Shown in pieces: positions 54,742 to 63,733 of a DNA stretch of 64,000 bases (the stretch's first letter is position 1; every line of letters starts with the position of its first letter). This DNA comes from Pseudomonadota bacterium. Lineage in GTDB: Bacteria > Pseudomonadota > Gammaproteobacteria > Xanthomonadales > Rhodanobacteraceae. A program made the position numbers and the translations under genes. The DNA is taken from positions 33,428 through 97,427 of the forward strand of contig JAEWGO010000022.1 of NCBI GenBank assembly GCA_023388255.1, given 5' to 3'. A model generated the notes under the pieces. The model saw only the letters and a program-made list of their open reading frames with translations. It was not told the DNA's origin and ran no database searches.

Positions 54742-56088
54742 ATGAGTTACGCCCTCTACCTTCTTTATCTGGCCCTCACCTATCTTCGTCCGATCGAGAC
54801 GTACGCTCCCGACTGGGCGAACTATCGGCCGATGCTCTGGCTGTGGGTGCTCGCCTTCCTGCTCGCCGCGGGCCGCGCCAGTGCCAGGCGCGAGATCGCC
54901 GCCAGACCGTTGTTCCTCGGGCTGATGCTGCTGCTCGTCACGGCAATCGCCGCTTCATTGCTGGCGCGGATGTGGCTCGGCGGCGCGATCGATGCGCTGG
55001 TCGAATTCAGCACCGCCGCGATGTTGTTCGTTCTGACTTGCTTCAACCTGACATCCATCGCGCGCGTCCGGCGCACCTGCACCGTCCTCGTGTCGTGCAT
55101 GCTCGTGATCTGTGCACTCACCATTGCGGCCTATCACTACGGCTTCATGATGGATCAACTGGTCCTGAGCCAGAGCACCGATGCCGAGGACGCGCTGGCG
55201 CCAATCGATGTGCCCACGGCGCCAGCGGACGATACGTCCGGCGAATCGCTGTGGCGCGTGCGCTACCTCGGGTTTCTCAACGACCCGAACGACCTCGCCC
55301 AAGCCATCATCGTGGTACTCCCGCTGCTGTGGGTGGCCTGGCGTCGCGGGCGTGGCCTGCGCAACCTGATCGTCATCGGCGCGCCTACCGCGATGCTGTT
55401 GTATTCGCTCTACCTGACCCACTCGCGCGGCGGCCTGCTCGGAGTGGCCGCCATCTTCGTCTTCGGCATGCGACGAATGCTCGGCACGACCCGCATGGCG
55501 CTGCTCGCCATCGTGATCGCCGTCGGTGTGAATGCCGCCGATTTCAGCGGCGGACGCCGTTTTTCCACCGGAGAGGAATCGGCCAACGACCGCATCGAAG
55601 CCTGGAACTCCGGGATCCAGATGCTCAAGACTCATCCCCTGTTTGGCGTGGGTTATGGCAGCTTCACCGACTTCCATCCGGAGCGGACCGCACACAACTC
55701 CTTCGTCCTGTGCTTCGCCGAGCTCGGGCTGCTCGGCTTCTTCGCATGGACCGCGCTGCTGGTGGTGGCGTTTCGCGAACTGGGGGAGGCGGTACGACGA
55801 ACGCCCGCGGGGTCGCTCGAGCACCGGCTCACGAGCGCACTGCGCTATTCATTGATCGGCTTCCTGACATGCGCCTGGTTCCTTTCGCGCACCTATCAAC
55901 CTGAGCTGTATCTGCTGCTGGCACTGTGCGCGAGTGCGGCTTGGTGCGTTCGGCGCAGCTTCTCGGAAGGCAACGAAGCCACCCCATGGGCATCGCAAGC
56001 GTGGTTTGGAATGACGGTCTTGAGCATGCTGGCAGCCATCGTGACGGTATACGGCTTCATCGTCATGGGTCGCGTATTCGGCTCGTGA
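54742..56088 (+). CDS. O-antigen ligase/polymerase-type membrane protein (Wzy/WaaL)
   Basis: The 448-residue polytopic inner-membrane protein has about ten to twelve helices and the Wzy_C pattern of a large periplasmic loop: LYLTHSRGGLLGVAAIFVFG, then NDRIEAWNSGIQMLKTHPLF with GVGYGSFTDFHPERTAHNSF. The Arg and His in this loop (R in SRGG, H in TAHNSF) are the conserved functional residues of the family. It should polymerise or ligate the undecaprenyl-linked repeat. The ATG at 54742 gives the usual N-terminal helix. Confidence 0.88.
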   Translation: MSYALYLLYLALTYLRPIETYAPDWANYRPMLWLWVLAFLLAAGRASARREIAARPLFLGLMLLLVTAIAASLLARMWLGGAIDALVEFSTAAMLFVLTCFNLTSIARVRRTCTVLVSCMLVICALTIAAYHYGFMMDQLVLSQSTDAEDALAPIDVPTAPADDTSGESLWRVRYLGFLNDPNDLAQAIIVVLPLLWVAWRRGRGLRNLIVIGAPTAMLLYSLYLTHSRGGLLGVAAIFVFGMRRMLGTTRMALLAIVIAVGVNAADFSGGRRFSTGEESANDRIEAWNSGIQMLKTHPLFGVGYGSFTDFHPERTAHNSFVLCFAELGLLGFFAWTALLVVAFRELGEAVRRTPAGSLEHRLTSALRYSLIGFLTCAWFLSRTYQPELYLLLALCASAAWCVRRSFSEGNEATPWASQAWFGMTVLSMLAAIVTVYGFIVMGRVFGS

Positions 56089-56284
56089 CGACAACCTGCG
56101 CCGCCGAGGTCGTGCCACAGGGGGCTCGTGATAGACTCGCCGCGCTGTACAGGGCCTCCGTGTCGGCGCAGGCCCGCCATGGATGGGATCGTCGCCGAGT
56201 GCTTGCCGGCCCGCTCCCGAATCGCCGGCTGGCGCGCCCATCGGTGCCGCGTTTGCTGCTCGCGACCAACAACTGAAGAGTCCG

Positions 56285-57454
56285 ATGAGCCCATCGCCCT
56301 GGTTTTTCATCGCGCCAGTCACTGCCGGGCTGGCCTACTCGATCATCCTGATCCGCCGTCGCAATGTGGCCGGCTGGCTCCTCGGTTACCTGCGTGGCGG
56401 CTGGCGGGCGCCAGCGCCAACCGGAGCGACAAAACACCTGCTGTTTTGTTTCGTCGACCACTTCGAGCCGGGCTGGGCGAATCCGGATCCGGCGACCGAA
56501 CACGCGCGCGTCGCGCGCTGGCGCACGGACTATCCCAGGCTGTGTGAAAACCATCGCGATGCCGATGGGCGACCGCCGGTGCATTCCTTTTTCTTCCCGG
56601 AAGAGGAATACCGCCCCGAACACATCGACGCACTCGTGGAGCTTTGCCGAATGGGGCTTGGCGAGATCGATATCCACCTGCACCACGACAACGACACCGA
56701 TGCCGGCTTGCGCGAGAAGCTGCGACGGTTCACCCGCCTGCTCATCGATCGCCACGACGCACTACCGCGTGATCCGCAGACGGGTCAGGCACGCTGGGGT
56801 TTCATCCATGGCAACTGGGCGCTCGACAACAGCCATCCGAAGGGCACCGGCTGTGGCGTGAACAACGAGCTGATCGTCCTGCGTGAAGAGGGTTGCTACG
56901 CGGACTTCACCTTGCCGGCTGCACCCGATCCCTGTCAGACCAGCACGATCAATCGCATCTACTATGCCACCGACGATCCGCAGCAACCGAAGTCGCACGA
57001 CTGCGGTGAGCGTGTACGCGTCGGTGGCCGCGCTGCCGGGGACCTGATGATCATCCAGGGCCCTCTCGGCTTTCGCTGGAGCAACCGCAAGGCCGGCATC
57101 TTCCCGCGCATCGAGAACGGTGACGTGCGTACCAGTTGTCCGCCCAGTGAAGAGCGCATCGATGCCTGGGTGCGCACGGGCATTCATGTGCAAGGGCGAC
57201 CCGAATGGATCGTCGTCAAGGTGCATACGCATGGCACGCAGGAGCGGGATACCGATACGCTGCTCGGCCCCCTGATGGACGCGGCATTCGGCTATCTGGA
57301 ATCACGCTACAACGATGGCCGGGAATGGAAGCTGCACTATGTGAGTGCCCGCGAGACCTACAATATCGTCAAGGCTGCCGAAGCAGGCCTCGATGGCGAT
57401 CCGGGACTCTACCGCGACCATGTGATTCCGCGTCCACGCTACGGCGCCCCCTGA
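56285..57454 (+). CDS. Conserved His/Asp-rich protein of EPS loci, function unknown
   Basis: The 389-residue protein has one N-terminal hydrophobic segment (WFFIAPVTAGLAYSIILIR) and a globular domain rich in short invariant-looking motifs: FCFVDHFEPGW, FFPEEEYR, EIDIHLHHDNDTD, WGFIHGNWALDN, GCGVNNEL, INRIYYA, VKVHTHGTQ and LHYVSARETYN. The clustered His and Asp suggest a metal-dependent hydrolase, possibly of the polysaccharide-deacetylase fold, but this is inferred. It sits between the polymerase and a GT2 gene, and its stop is 9 bases before that gene, so it is co-expressed. Confidence 0.75.
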   Translation: MSPSPWFFIAPVTAGLAYSIILIRRRNVAGWLLGYLRGGWRAPAPTGATKHLLFCFVDHFEPGWANPDPATEHARVARWRTDYPRLCENHRDADGRPPVHSFFFPEEEYRPEHIDALVELCRMGLGEIDIHLHHDNDTDAGLREKLRRFTRLLIDRHDALPRDPQTGQARWGFIHGNWALDNSHPKGTGCGVNNELIVLREEGCYADFTLPAAPDPCQTSTINRIYYATDDPQQPKSHDCGERVRVGGRAAGDLMIIQGPLGFRWSNRKAGIFPRIENGDVRTSCPPSEERIDAWVRTGIHVQGRPEWIVVKVHTHGTQERDTDTLLGPLMDAAFGYLESRYNDGREWKLHYVSARETYNIVKAAEAGLDGDPGLYRDHVIPRPRYGAP

Positions 57455-57463
57455 GGCCGCTGG

Positions 57464-58651
57464 ATGAAAACACTCATCCTGCAGGCCGTTGTGGCGACCT
57501 GTTTCGGCGCGGTTCTTTACAGCTATCTGATCTACCCATTGATCCTCGTGGGTCTCGCGGGCGCGCTGCGCATCGCTCGATCAATGCTCCACCGATCCGA
57601 CCCACGCCATCCACATTTGCCGAGTGAGCCTGCCCTTCCTTCGATCGCGGTGATCATCGCTGCCCACAACGAGGAAGCGCACATCACCGCGCGCATCCGC
57701 AATCTGCTGGTGCTGGACTATCCCGCGGAGCGGATGCACATTCATGCAGGTTCCGATGGCAGCAGTGATCGCACGGGCGAGCTCCTCGCCGCGTTCGACG
57801 ACCCGCGCGTGCATGGCATCGTGTTTCCGCACAACCGCGGCAAGGCCAGCGTGCTCAATGATCTGGTCGCGCGCGCCGATCAGGAAATCCTCGTCTTCTC
57901 GGATGCCAATACACAGTTCGGCAGCGCCGCCGCGCGAGCGCTGGTCGCGCACTTTGCCGATCCTCGCGTCGGTTGCGTGAGCGGCGAACTCCGGCTGGCG
58001 CGTGCCGGCGGAGACAACCAGGACAGCCTGTATTGGCGCGTCGAGCAATTCCTCAAGTTCCACGAGGCCGGCATCGGTGGCCTGCTTGGAGCGAATGGCG
58101 CGATCTACGCGATCCGGCGCGAGCTCTGGCAACCGCTGCGCGCGGACACGATCTGCGATGATTTCTGCGTCGGCATGAATGTGGCCGCCGCGGGATGGCG
58201 CCTCGTCTACGAACCCGCGGCATGGGCCGAGGAGGACACGCCGGAGACGATCACGGACGAGTATCGGCGCCGCGTGCGCATCGGCATCGGCAATTTCCAG
58301 GCGCTGGTACGCCATCCCGGGTACCTGTGGCGAACCTCGATCGGCACCGCGTTCGCGTACTTTTCGCACAAGGTATTGCGCTGGATCGCGCCGCACCTGC
58401 TGGTGATCGGCCTGGTGGGATCGTTGCTGCTCGGACTCGGATCGCGGTCGTGGTTCTACTTCGGCCTGCTCCAGCTGGCAGGCTATCTGGCTGCCGCGGC
58501 ACTTTGGCGGGTCAGCCGCGATGGCCGCTCGATACCGCGGATGCTGCGCATCCCGGTATTCCTGTTTGCGCTGAACTGGGCATTCCTTATCGCGTCGGCA
58601 CGCTACGCCAGCGGTCGCTACAGCGGCTCCTGGCGCCGCACCCGCCGCTGA
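57464..58651 (+). CDS. Membrane-associated glycosyltransferase family 2
   Basis: The 395-residue protein has an N-terminal helix (ILQAVVATCFGAVLYSYLIYP), a GT-A domain starting IAVIIAAHNEEAHI with AGSDGSSDRTGE, the metal-binding SDANTQFG, the acceptor-site LLGANGAIYAIRR, and EEDTPETITDEYRRRVRIGIG near the Q/RXXRW position. Three C-terminal helices follow. This is the arrangement of processive or lipid-modifying GT2s such as chitooligosaccharide or hyaluronan synthases. GAGG precedes the ATG. Confidence 0.9.
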   Translation: MKTLILQAVVATCFGAVLYSYLIYPLILVGLAGALRIARSMLHRSDPRHPHLPSEPALPSIAVIIAAHNEEAHITARIRNLLVLDYPAERMHIHAGSDGSSDRTGELLAAFDDPRVHGIVFPHNRGKASVLNDLVARADQEILVFSDANTQFGSAAARALVAHFADPRVGCVSGELRLARAGGDNQDSLYWRVEQFLKFHEAGIGGLLGANGAIYAIRRELWQPLRADTICDDFCVGMNVAAAGWRLVYEPAAWAEEDTPETITDEYRRRVRIGIGNFQALVRHPGYLWRTSIGTAFAYFSHKVLRWIAPHLLVIGLVGSLLLGLGSRSWFYFGLLQLAGYLAAAALWRVSRDGRSIPRMLRIPVFLFALNWAFLIASARYASGRYSGSWRRTRR

Positions 58652-58690
58652 TTCCAGGCCGGAGATGATGATCGCAAACGGAGGCGACAG

Positions 58691-59761
58691 GTGCTGAGAA
58701 TAGGGATGATCGGATGCGGCAAGATCGCCGATGGACACATCGAGCAGATTCGCGCGATCGGACGCGGCGAGGTCGTTGCGGTGTGCGACCGCGAACCGCT
58801 AATGGCCGAGCAGCTCGCGGTACGGATGAACGTGCCCGCGCAGTATTCGGATCTCGCCCGAATGCTGGCGCGCGAACGCCTCGACGTCGTGCATGTCGCC
58901 ACCCCGCCCGACTCGCACGTCGCGCTCGCCGCCGCCGCGCTCGATGCGGGATGCCACGTGTTCATGGAAAAACCCTTCGCGCTCGACGCGGCACAAGCGC
59001 AGGTGATCCTCGACCATGCACAGCGGGCGGGAAAGCACATCGGCGTGAACTACCTGTACAACTTCGAGGCTCCCGCACTCGAGCTGCAGGAGCTGCTCGA
59101 CGCCGGCGCGCTCGGCGACATCGTCCACCTCGACACCAGTTATGGCTACAACCTGTCGGGCGACTACGGCCTCGCCGTCATGGCCGATGCCACGCACTGG
59201 GTACATCGCCTGCCAGGCAAGCTGTTCCACAATGTGCTCGATCACGTGCTCGCCAAGGTCGTGGACCATCTCGGCGACGACGTCACCGTGAAGGCGTTCG
59301 CGCTGAGGCGCCGTCCCGAAACCGGCAACCCGATCGTCGACGGGATGGCCGACGAACTGCGCTTCCTCATGCACAGCGGCGACGTCACCGTTTCCGGCCT
59401 GGTCAGTGCGCATGGTCGGCCTGTCGCACATACCTTGAAGGTAGTCGGCACGCAGGATAGCGCCGAGCTGGACTACGCCGCCCGCACTCTCGTGCGCAGC
59501 GCGCGCCAGTCCCAGCCGAGCGCGATCGGGCGCCTGATGCCGGCGTGGACGCAGGCGCGCCGCTTCGCCGGCAATGGCTGGCGCAATCTCGGCCGCTTCA
59601 GGCGCAGCGAGTTCCACTACTTCCAGTGCCTGCGGGTATTGCTGGAACGGTTCTACGATGCCGTGGAAGCGCGCGGCCCGGACCCGGTACCGCGCGAACA
59701 CATCCTGCGCGTGTGCCGCCTGATCGACCAGATCGTCGTTGCGACGGGGACGGAGCGATGA
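58691..59761 (+). CDS. Gfo/Idh/MocA family oxidoreductase
   Basis: The 356-residue NAD(P)-dependent enzyme has an N-terminal Rossmann motif GMIGCGKIADGH, the family segment HVFMEKPFALD with the EKP motif, and a C-terminal alpha/beta domain (DLSTSYGYN region around residue 150). In polysaccharide clusters such enzymes oxidise or reduce nucleotide sugars, for example at C3. GTG start at 58691 with GGAGG six bases upstream. The stop overlaps the next start (ATGA). Confidence 0.9.
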   Translation: MLRIGMIGCGKIADGHIEQIRAIGRGEVVAVCDREPLMAEQLAVRMNVPAQYSDLARMLARERLDVVHVATPPDSHVALAAAALDAGCHVFMEKPFALDAAQAQVILDHAQRAGKHIGVNYLYNFEAPALELQELLDAGALGDIVHLDTSYGYNLSGDYGLAVMADATHWVHRLPGKLFHNVLDHVLAKVVDHLGDDVTVKAFALRRRPETGNPIVDGMADELRFLMHSGDVTVSGLVSAHGRPVAHTLKVVGTQDSAELDYAARTLVRSARQSQPSAIGRLMPAWTQARRFAGNGWRNLGRFRRSEFHYFQCLRVLLERFYDAVEARGPDPVPREHILRVCRLIDQIVVATGTER

Positions 59762-60768
59762 AGATCCTCGTCACCGGCGCCGGCGGCTTCCTCGGTTCGC
59801 GTATCGCCGCCAGCCTCCTCGCCCAAGGCGCGACGGATCTGCGCCTGCATGTCCGCGAACATCCTCCACGCGGATTGATCGAGGACCTGCAGGAGCGCTA
59901 TCCGCACGCGCACATCGAATGGACGGGTGCAAACCTGCTCGCACGCGGAATGCTCGACCCGCTGGTGGAAGGCGTCGACTGCATCGTGCATGCCGCCGCG
60001 GGCATGCGCGGAGCGCCCGCGGACATGTTCGCCAACACCGTCGTCGGAACGCGCAATCTGCTCGAAGCGGCCGGACAGCGCGGCACGGCGCGACGGATCG
60101 TGCTGGTCAGTTCGTTCTCGGTCTACCGCACCGAATCGCTCGAGACGGGTGCGCTGCTCGACGAAACGGTGCCGGTCGAATCGATCGGAATCGAGAAGGG
60201 GCCGTACGGCTATGCCAAGACGCGCCAGGAATCGCTGGCTCTGGAACTCGCGCAGCGCTACGGCTTCGACCTCGTTCGCGTGCGCCCCGGGGTGATCCAC
60301 GGCCCCGGCGGCGGCGGCCTGTCGCCGCGCGTCGGCCTGCGCGTGCTTGGCCTGTTCTTCAGCCTCGGCGGTCGCGCCCAGCTTCCGCTGAGCTACGTCG
60401 ACAACTGCGCCGACGCGATTGCCGTCGCTACCCTGAAGGGATCGCCTGGCAGCGTGTTCAACGTCGTCGATGACGACCTGCCGAGTTGCAGCGCATACCT
60501 GCGTGCTTATCGCGCCAACGTGCAGAAGCTGCGCGTGCTGCCGGTGCCGTATCCGGCACTGCTGTTGGGCTCGCGTCTGCTGGTCTGGTATCACCGGAAA
60601 TCGAAGGGGCAGCTGCCCGCGGTGTTTACGCCTTATGTCGTGCGCTCGATGTATCGACCCCTGCGCTACTCCAATGCCGCCCTGAAGGCACTCGGCTGGC
60701 GACAACGCATCGCGACGGCGGATGGAATCGCGGCCACATTCCGTGAGCTGCGCAATCCGTCGACATGA
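59758..60768 (+). CDS. NAD-dependent epimerase/dehydratase
   Basis: The 336-residue extended SDR has TGAGGFLGSRIA at the N-terminus, VHAAAGMRG in the middle, SSFSVYRTES with the catalytic Ser, and YGYAKTRQE (Tyr-xxx-Lys). The C-terminal half (RLLVWYHRKSKGQLPAVFTP) is specific and unlike GalE, so the substrate is unclear. It is translationally coupled to the upstream oxidoreductase, and the two probably carry out sequential steps on one sugar nucleotide or lipid-linked sugar. Confidence 0.88.
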   Translation: MKILVTGAGGFLGSRIAASLLAQGATDLRLHVREHPPRGLIEDLQERYPHAHIEWTGANLLARGMLDPLVEGVDCIVHAAAGMRGAPADMFANTVVGTRNLLEAAGQRGTARRIVLVSSFSVYRTESLETGALLDETVPVESIGIEKGPYGYAKTRQESLALELAQRYGFDLVRVRPGVIHGPGGGGLSPRVGLRVLGLFFSLGGRAQLPLSYVDNCADAIAVATLKGSPGSVFNVVDDDLPSCSAYLRAYRANVQKLRVLPVPYPALLLGSRLLVWYHRKSKGQLPAVFTPYVVRSMYRPLRYSNAALKALGWRQRIATADGIAATFRELRNPST

Positions 60769-60799
60769 CGTCGCCGCGCTTTTGCGGTCGACCGGCCCG

Positions 60800-61954
60800 T
60801 CAGCCGATGACGGATTCGCCAAGCGCCTCGCGATAGAGTCGGTCGTAACTGGCGGAAAAAGCCGCCATCGAAGCATGGCGACCGACCCAGTCGCGCGCCA
60901 CAGCGCCGAGCGATGCGCGGTGCGCCGGATTGGCGACGAGCTCGCCAAGAGCGATGCGCAACGCTTGCGCGTCATCGGATGGAACCAGCAGTCCCGTACT
61001 GCCGTCCGTGACAATCTCGCCATTGCCGCCCACGTCGGTGGCGACGATGGCCAGCCCCGATGCGCAAGCCTCGAGCAACGCAATGGACAAGCCTTCGGAC
61101 AGCGATGGCATCGCGAAGATGTCGAGCGCCGGGAGCAATTGCGCGACATCGGCGCGCTCGCCCGCGAACCGCACGTGTTCACCGAGGCCCAACGCGCTCA
61201 CTTGCGCACGCAGGGCCTGCTCGAGCTCGCCCTTGCCGATCAGCACGACTTGCAGCTCGGGATGGGCAGCGACCAGCGCGGGCATCACCTCGAGCAGCAA
61301 ACGATGGTTCTTGACCGGCACCAGTCGTCCCACGCAACCGATCACGATCGCCGCGTCGGGCACGCCGAGGACGCGGCGCGCCTCAGCTCGTTGCGTGGCG
61401 GAGGCGTTGAAGCGCTCGACCGGTATGCCGTTCATGACGATACGCGCATGCGCCCGGCCGACCATGCCCGTTCCGGTGTAGTGATCGAAAACCTGCCGGC
61501 TCACCATGGCCACGAGCTGCGTCCGCGCCAACGACACTCGATAGAACAGGCGCAGTTTGCGATTCGACAACCGGGTTCCCATGTCGTGGCAGGTGGTCAG
61601 CAAGGCTGCCTTTCGGCGCGCTGCGAACTGCGCCGCGGCGCTGTAGTAGTTGGGTACGAAGTTGTGGGAATGGACGATATCGATCCTCCCGTCCGCCGTG
61701 GCGGTGCGCAGCTTGCGCAGGACGGCGAGGTCGAACGGCTTGCACTTGCTGCCCATGACGACACGGATGCCGGCGTCCTCGAGCTCGGACAGCAACCCGT
61801 CGCTGTCGTTGATGCTGAAGACGGTGACCGCATGCCCGCCACGATGCTGCGCGATCGCCAGGTCGGTCACCACTCGCTCCAGTCCGCCACGTTCGAGACT
61901 GTCCACCACATGCATGATGCGCAGCGGATCGCGAGCGGTGTGCTCTGGTTGCAT
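60800..61954 (-). CDS. Glycosyltransferase family 4
   Basis: The 384-residue GT-B enzyme has the N-terminal IMHVVDSLERGGLERVVTDL (the GGxE loop), DIVHSHNFVPN, and in the donor domain VIGCVGRLVPVKNH and SLSEGLSIALLEACASG (EX7E). It is on the opposite strand to its neighbours; the ATG at 61954 was chosen because upstream residues look random. The 209-base gap to the flippase gene is the divergent promoter region. Confidence 0.9.
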   Translation of the reverse strand: MQPEHTARDPLRIMHVVDSLERGGLERVVTDLAIAQHRGGHAVTVFSINDSDGLLSELEDAGIRVVMGSKCKPFDLAVLRKLRTATADGRIDIVHSHNFVPNYYSAAAQFAARRKAALLTTCHDMGTRLSNRKLRLFYRVSLARTQLVAMVSRQVFDHYTGTGMVGRAHARIVMNGIPVERFNASATQRAEARRVLGVPDAAIVIGCVGRLVPVKNHRLLLEVMPALVAAHPELQVVLIGKGELEQALRAQVSALGLGEHVRFAGERADVAQLLPALDIFAMPSLSEGLSIALLEACASGLAIVATDVGGNGEIVTDGSTGLLVPSDDAQALRIALGELVANPAHRASLGAVARDWVGRHASMAAFSASYDRLYREALGESVIG

Positions 61955-62163
61955 GATCAGCGAGCAGGAGACCAAAGGATTGAAGCCGACATCATAGTTG
62001 GCCCGCAGGGTACGCGAGAAGGCGGCTGGCGATCCCTGCAGCGGCCTCCACTTTCGATTTGCCTCAATCGAGGGTTCGCACACACGCGTGCGACGACCAT
62101 GAACCGATCAATTGCCGTCAAACTCCGCAATACTTGCTCCGGACATCAGGAAGACCCGTTGCG

Positions 62164-63720
62164 ATGAGCCATGCATTCAGCAAGCAGGTCGTGTTCCGCT
62201 CGGTACTGATGGTTACCGGGTCGACCTATGTGAACTACGCCAGCGGACTGCTGGTCAGCACCCTCATTGCGCGCAGCCTGGGTCCGGCCGACTACGGCCG
62301 CTATTCGTACCTCGTCTGGCTGTGCGGCGTTCTCATCATTTTCTTCACGAACGGGCTGACCACCTCGGGTATCCGTTTCGTATCGGAATCGCTCGGCCGC
62401 GGCGAGTCTGGCGTGGCCGAGGACGTTCACGGCTGGCTGCAGAAGGGCTACTACGCGAGTCTCGCCATCGTGGCGCTCGCATTCTGTGCATGCGTGCGGT
62501 GGCTGGAACCGGCGGGTTGGGAGGGACATCTCTGGGCGTTCGCCGCCATCGCCCTCGTCAGCGCGGTGGCGAAAGCCCACTACCTGTTCCGCGTCTCCAT
62601 CGCCAAGGGCTATGGTCTGTTCGGCATCGACGCGGCCACCACCAGCACCATGAGCATTCTCGGCCTGCTCGGCACCGTCGTTCTGGCGATCGCCGGCGCT
62701 TCACTGGATGCCTATGTGATGCTGTTTGCAGCGGTCAGCCTCGGACACGCGATCGTCGCACAGGTGCTGGCGCGACGGGCTCGGATCGTCCCCCGTCACG
62801 AAGCGGTCGACCCGGCGCTGGCGCGACGCATCCATCAGCACCTTTGGTGGACCATCGTGTTGACGATGGTGGGGGCGCTCACCAACAAATCGCTGGAGAC
62901 GTTCCTGCTCAACAAGTGGGATGGGCCCGAAGCGGTGGGATTCTTCCTCATTGCGGCCGCGCTTACGCGCGGCGGGATCGACCTGCTGTGCTCAGGACTG
63001 AACTCCGTTCTGATGTCGGCGATGAGCCACGCATTCGGTGTCGGAGGAATCGAACGCGTCAATCGTATCCTGATCGACGCCCTGCGCTATTTCGTCTTTC
63101 TCGGGCTGCTGCTCGCCGGAGTCGGCGTGCTGTGGGCATATCCGGTCATCACGATCATGTACGGCACGAAGTTCGGTCAAGCTGCCTTCGTACTGCAGAT
63201 GATGGTCCTGGTCGGAGGATTGACCCTGGTCGAAGGCGTTTTCGGAGCAGTCCTCTCGACCACCGACAACCAGAGGGCGCGCGTGGCAGCCTCGGTCCTG
63301 TATGTCATCGTCACGGCGGCCGCGGCGTTCTCGCTTGTTCCGGCATACGGCCTGATGGGCGCCATCTGGGCCCACGTCCTTTCGCGCAGTCTGGTGACGC
63401 TGGCGATCGGGATCGGCACGACACGCATGCTGCGGATCCGCCTGCCGTACGCGGAGATCGCACGCCTGCTGGGGGCGGCGACCTGCGGTGCAGTGGCCAC
63501 TCTTCCAGTTCTGCTGGTATCCCTGAACCTTGTCGCGCAGTTCGTTGCCGGCATCGCATTCGCGATCGCCTATGCAGGAACCAGCGTGCTGTTGCGCGCC
63601 TGGCATCAGCGCGACTTGCAACTCTTCGATTCGGTTGCCCAGAGGATTCCCCTGCTGCGGGCCTTGCCGCATCGGCTCGAGCGGTGGATGCGCGCATCTG
63701 CTGTCGATGCACCACCATAG
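62164..63720 (+). CDS. Oligosaccharide flippase (Wzx/MOP superfamily)
   Basis: The 518-residue protein has 12-14 membrane helices and the polysaccharide-transport pattern: an opening VMVTGSTYVNYASGLLVSTL-like helix, IARSLGPADYGRYSYLVWL shortly after, and TTDNQRARVAASVLYVIVTA near residue 390-405. It moves the lipid-linked repeat unit across the inner membrane for the Wzy-type polymerase. It is the last intact EPS gene in the window. Confidence 0.9.
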   Translation: MSHAFSKQVVFRSVLMVTGSTYVNYASGLLVSTLIARSLGPADYGRYSYLVWLCGVLIIFFTNGLTTSGIRFVSESLGRGESGVAEDVHGWLQKGYYASLAIVALAFCACVRWLEPAGWEGHLWAFAAIALVSAVAKAHYLFRVSIAKGYGLFGIDAATTSTMSILGLLGTVVLAIAGASLDAYVMLFAAVSLGHAIVAQVLARRARIVPRHEAVDPALARRIHQHLWWTIVLTMVGALTNKSLETFLLNKWDGPEAVGFFLIAAALTRGGIDLLCSGLNSVLMSAMSHAFGVGGIERVNRILIDALRYFVFLGLLLAGVGVLWAYPVITIMYGTKFGQAAFVLQMMVLVGGLTLVEGVFGAVLSTTDNQRARVAASVLYVIVTAAAAFSLVPAYGLMGAIWAHVLSRSLVTLAIGIGTTRMLRIRLPYAEIARLLGAATCGAVATLPVLLVSLNLVAQFVAGIAFAIAYAGTSVLLRAWHQRDLQLFDSVAQRIPLLRALPHRLERWMRASAVDAPP

Positions 63721-63733
63721 CAACGGCAAGTGA

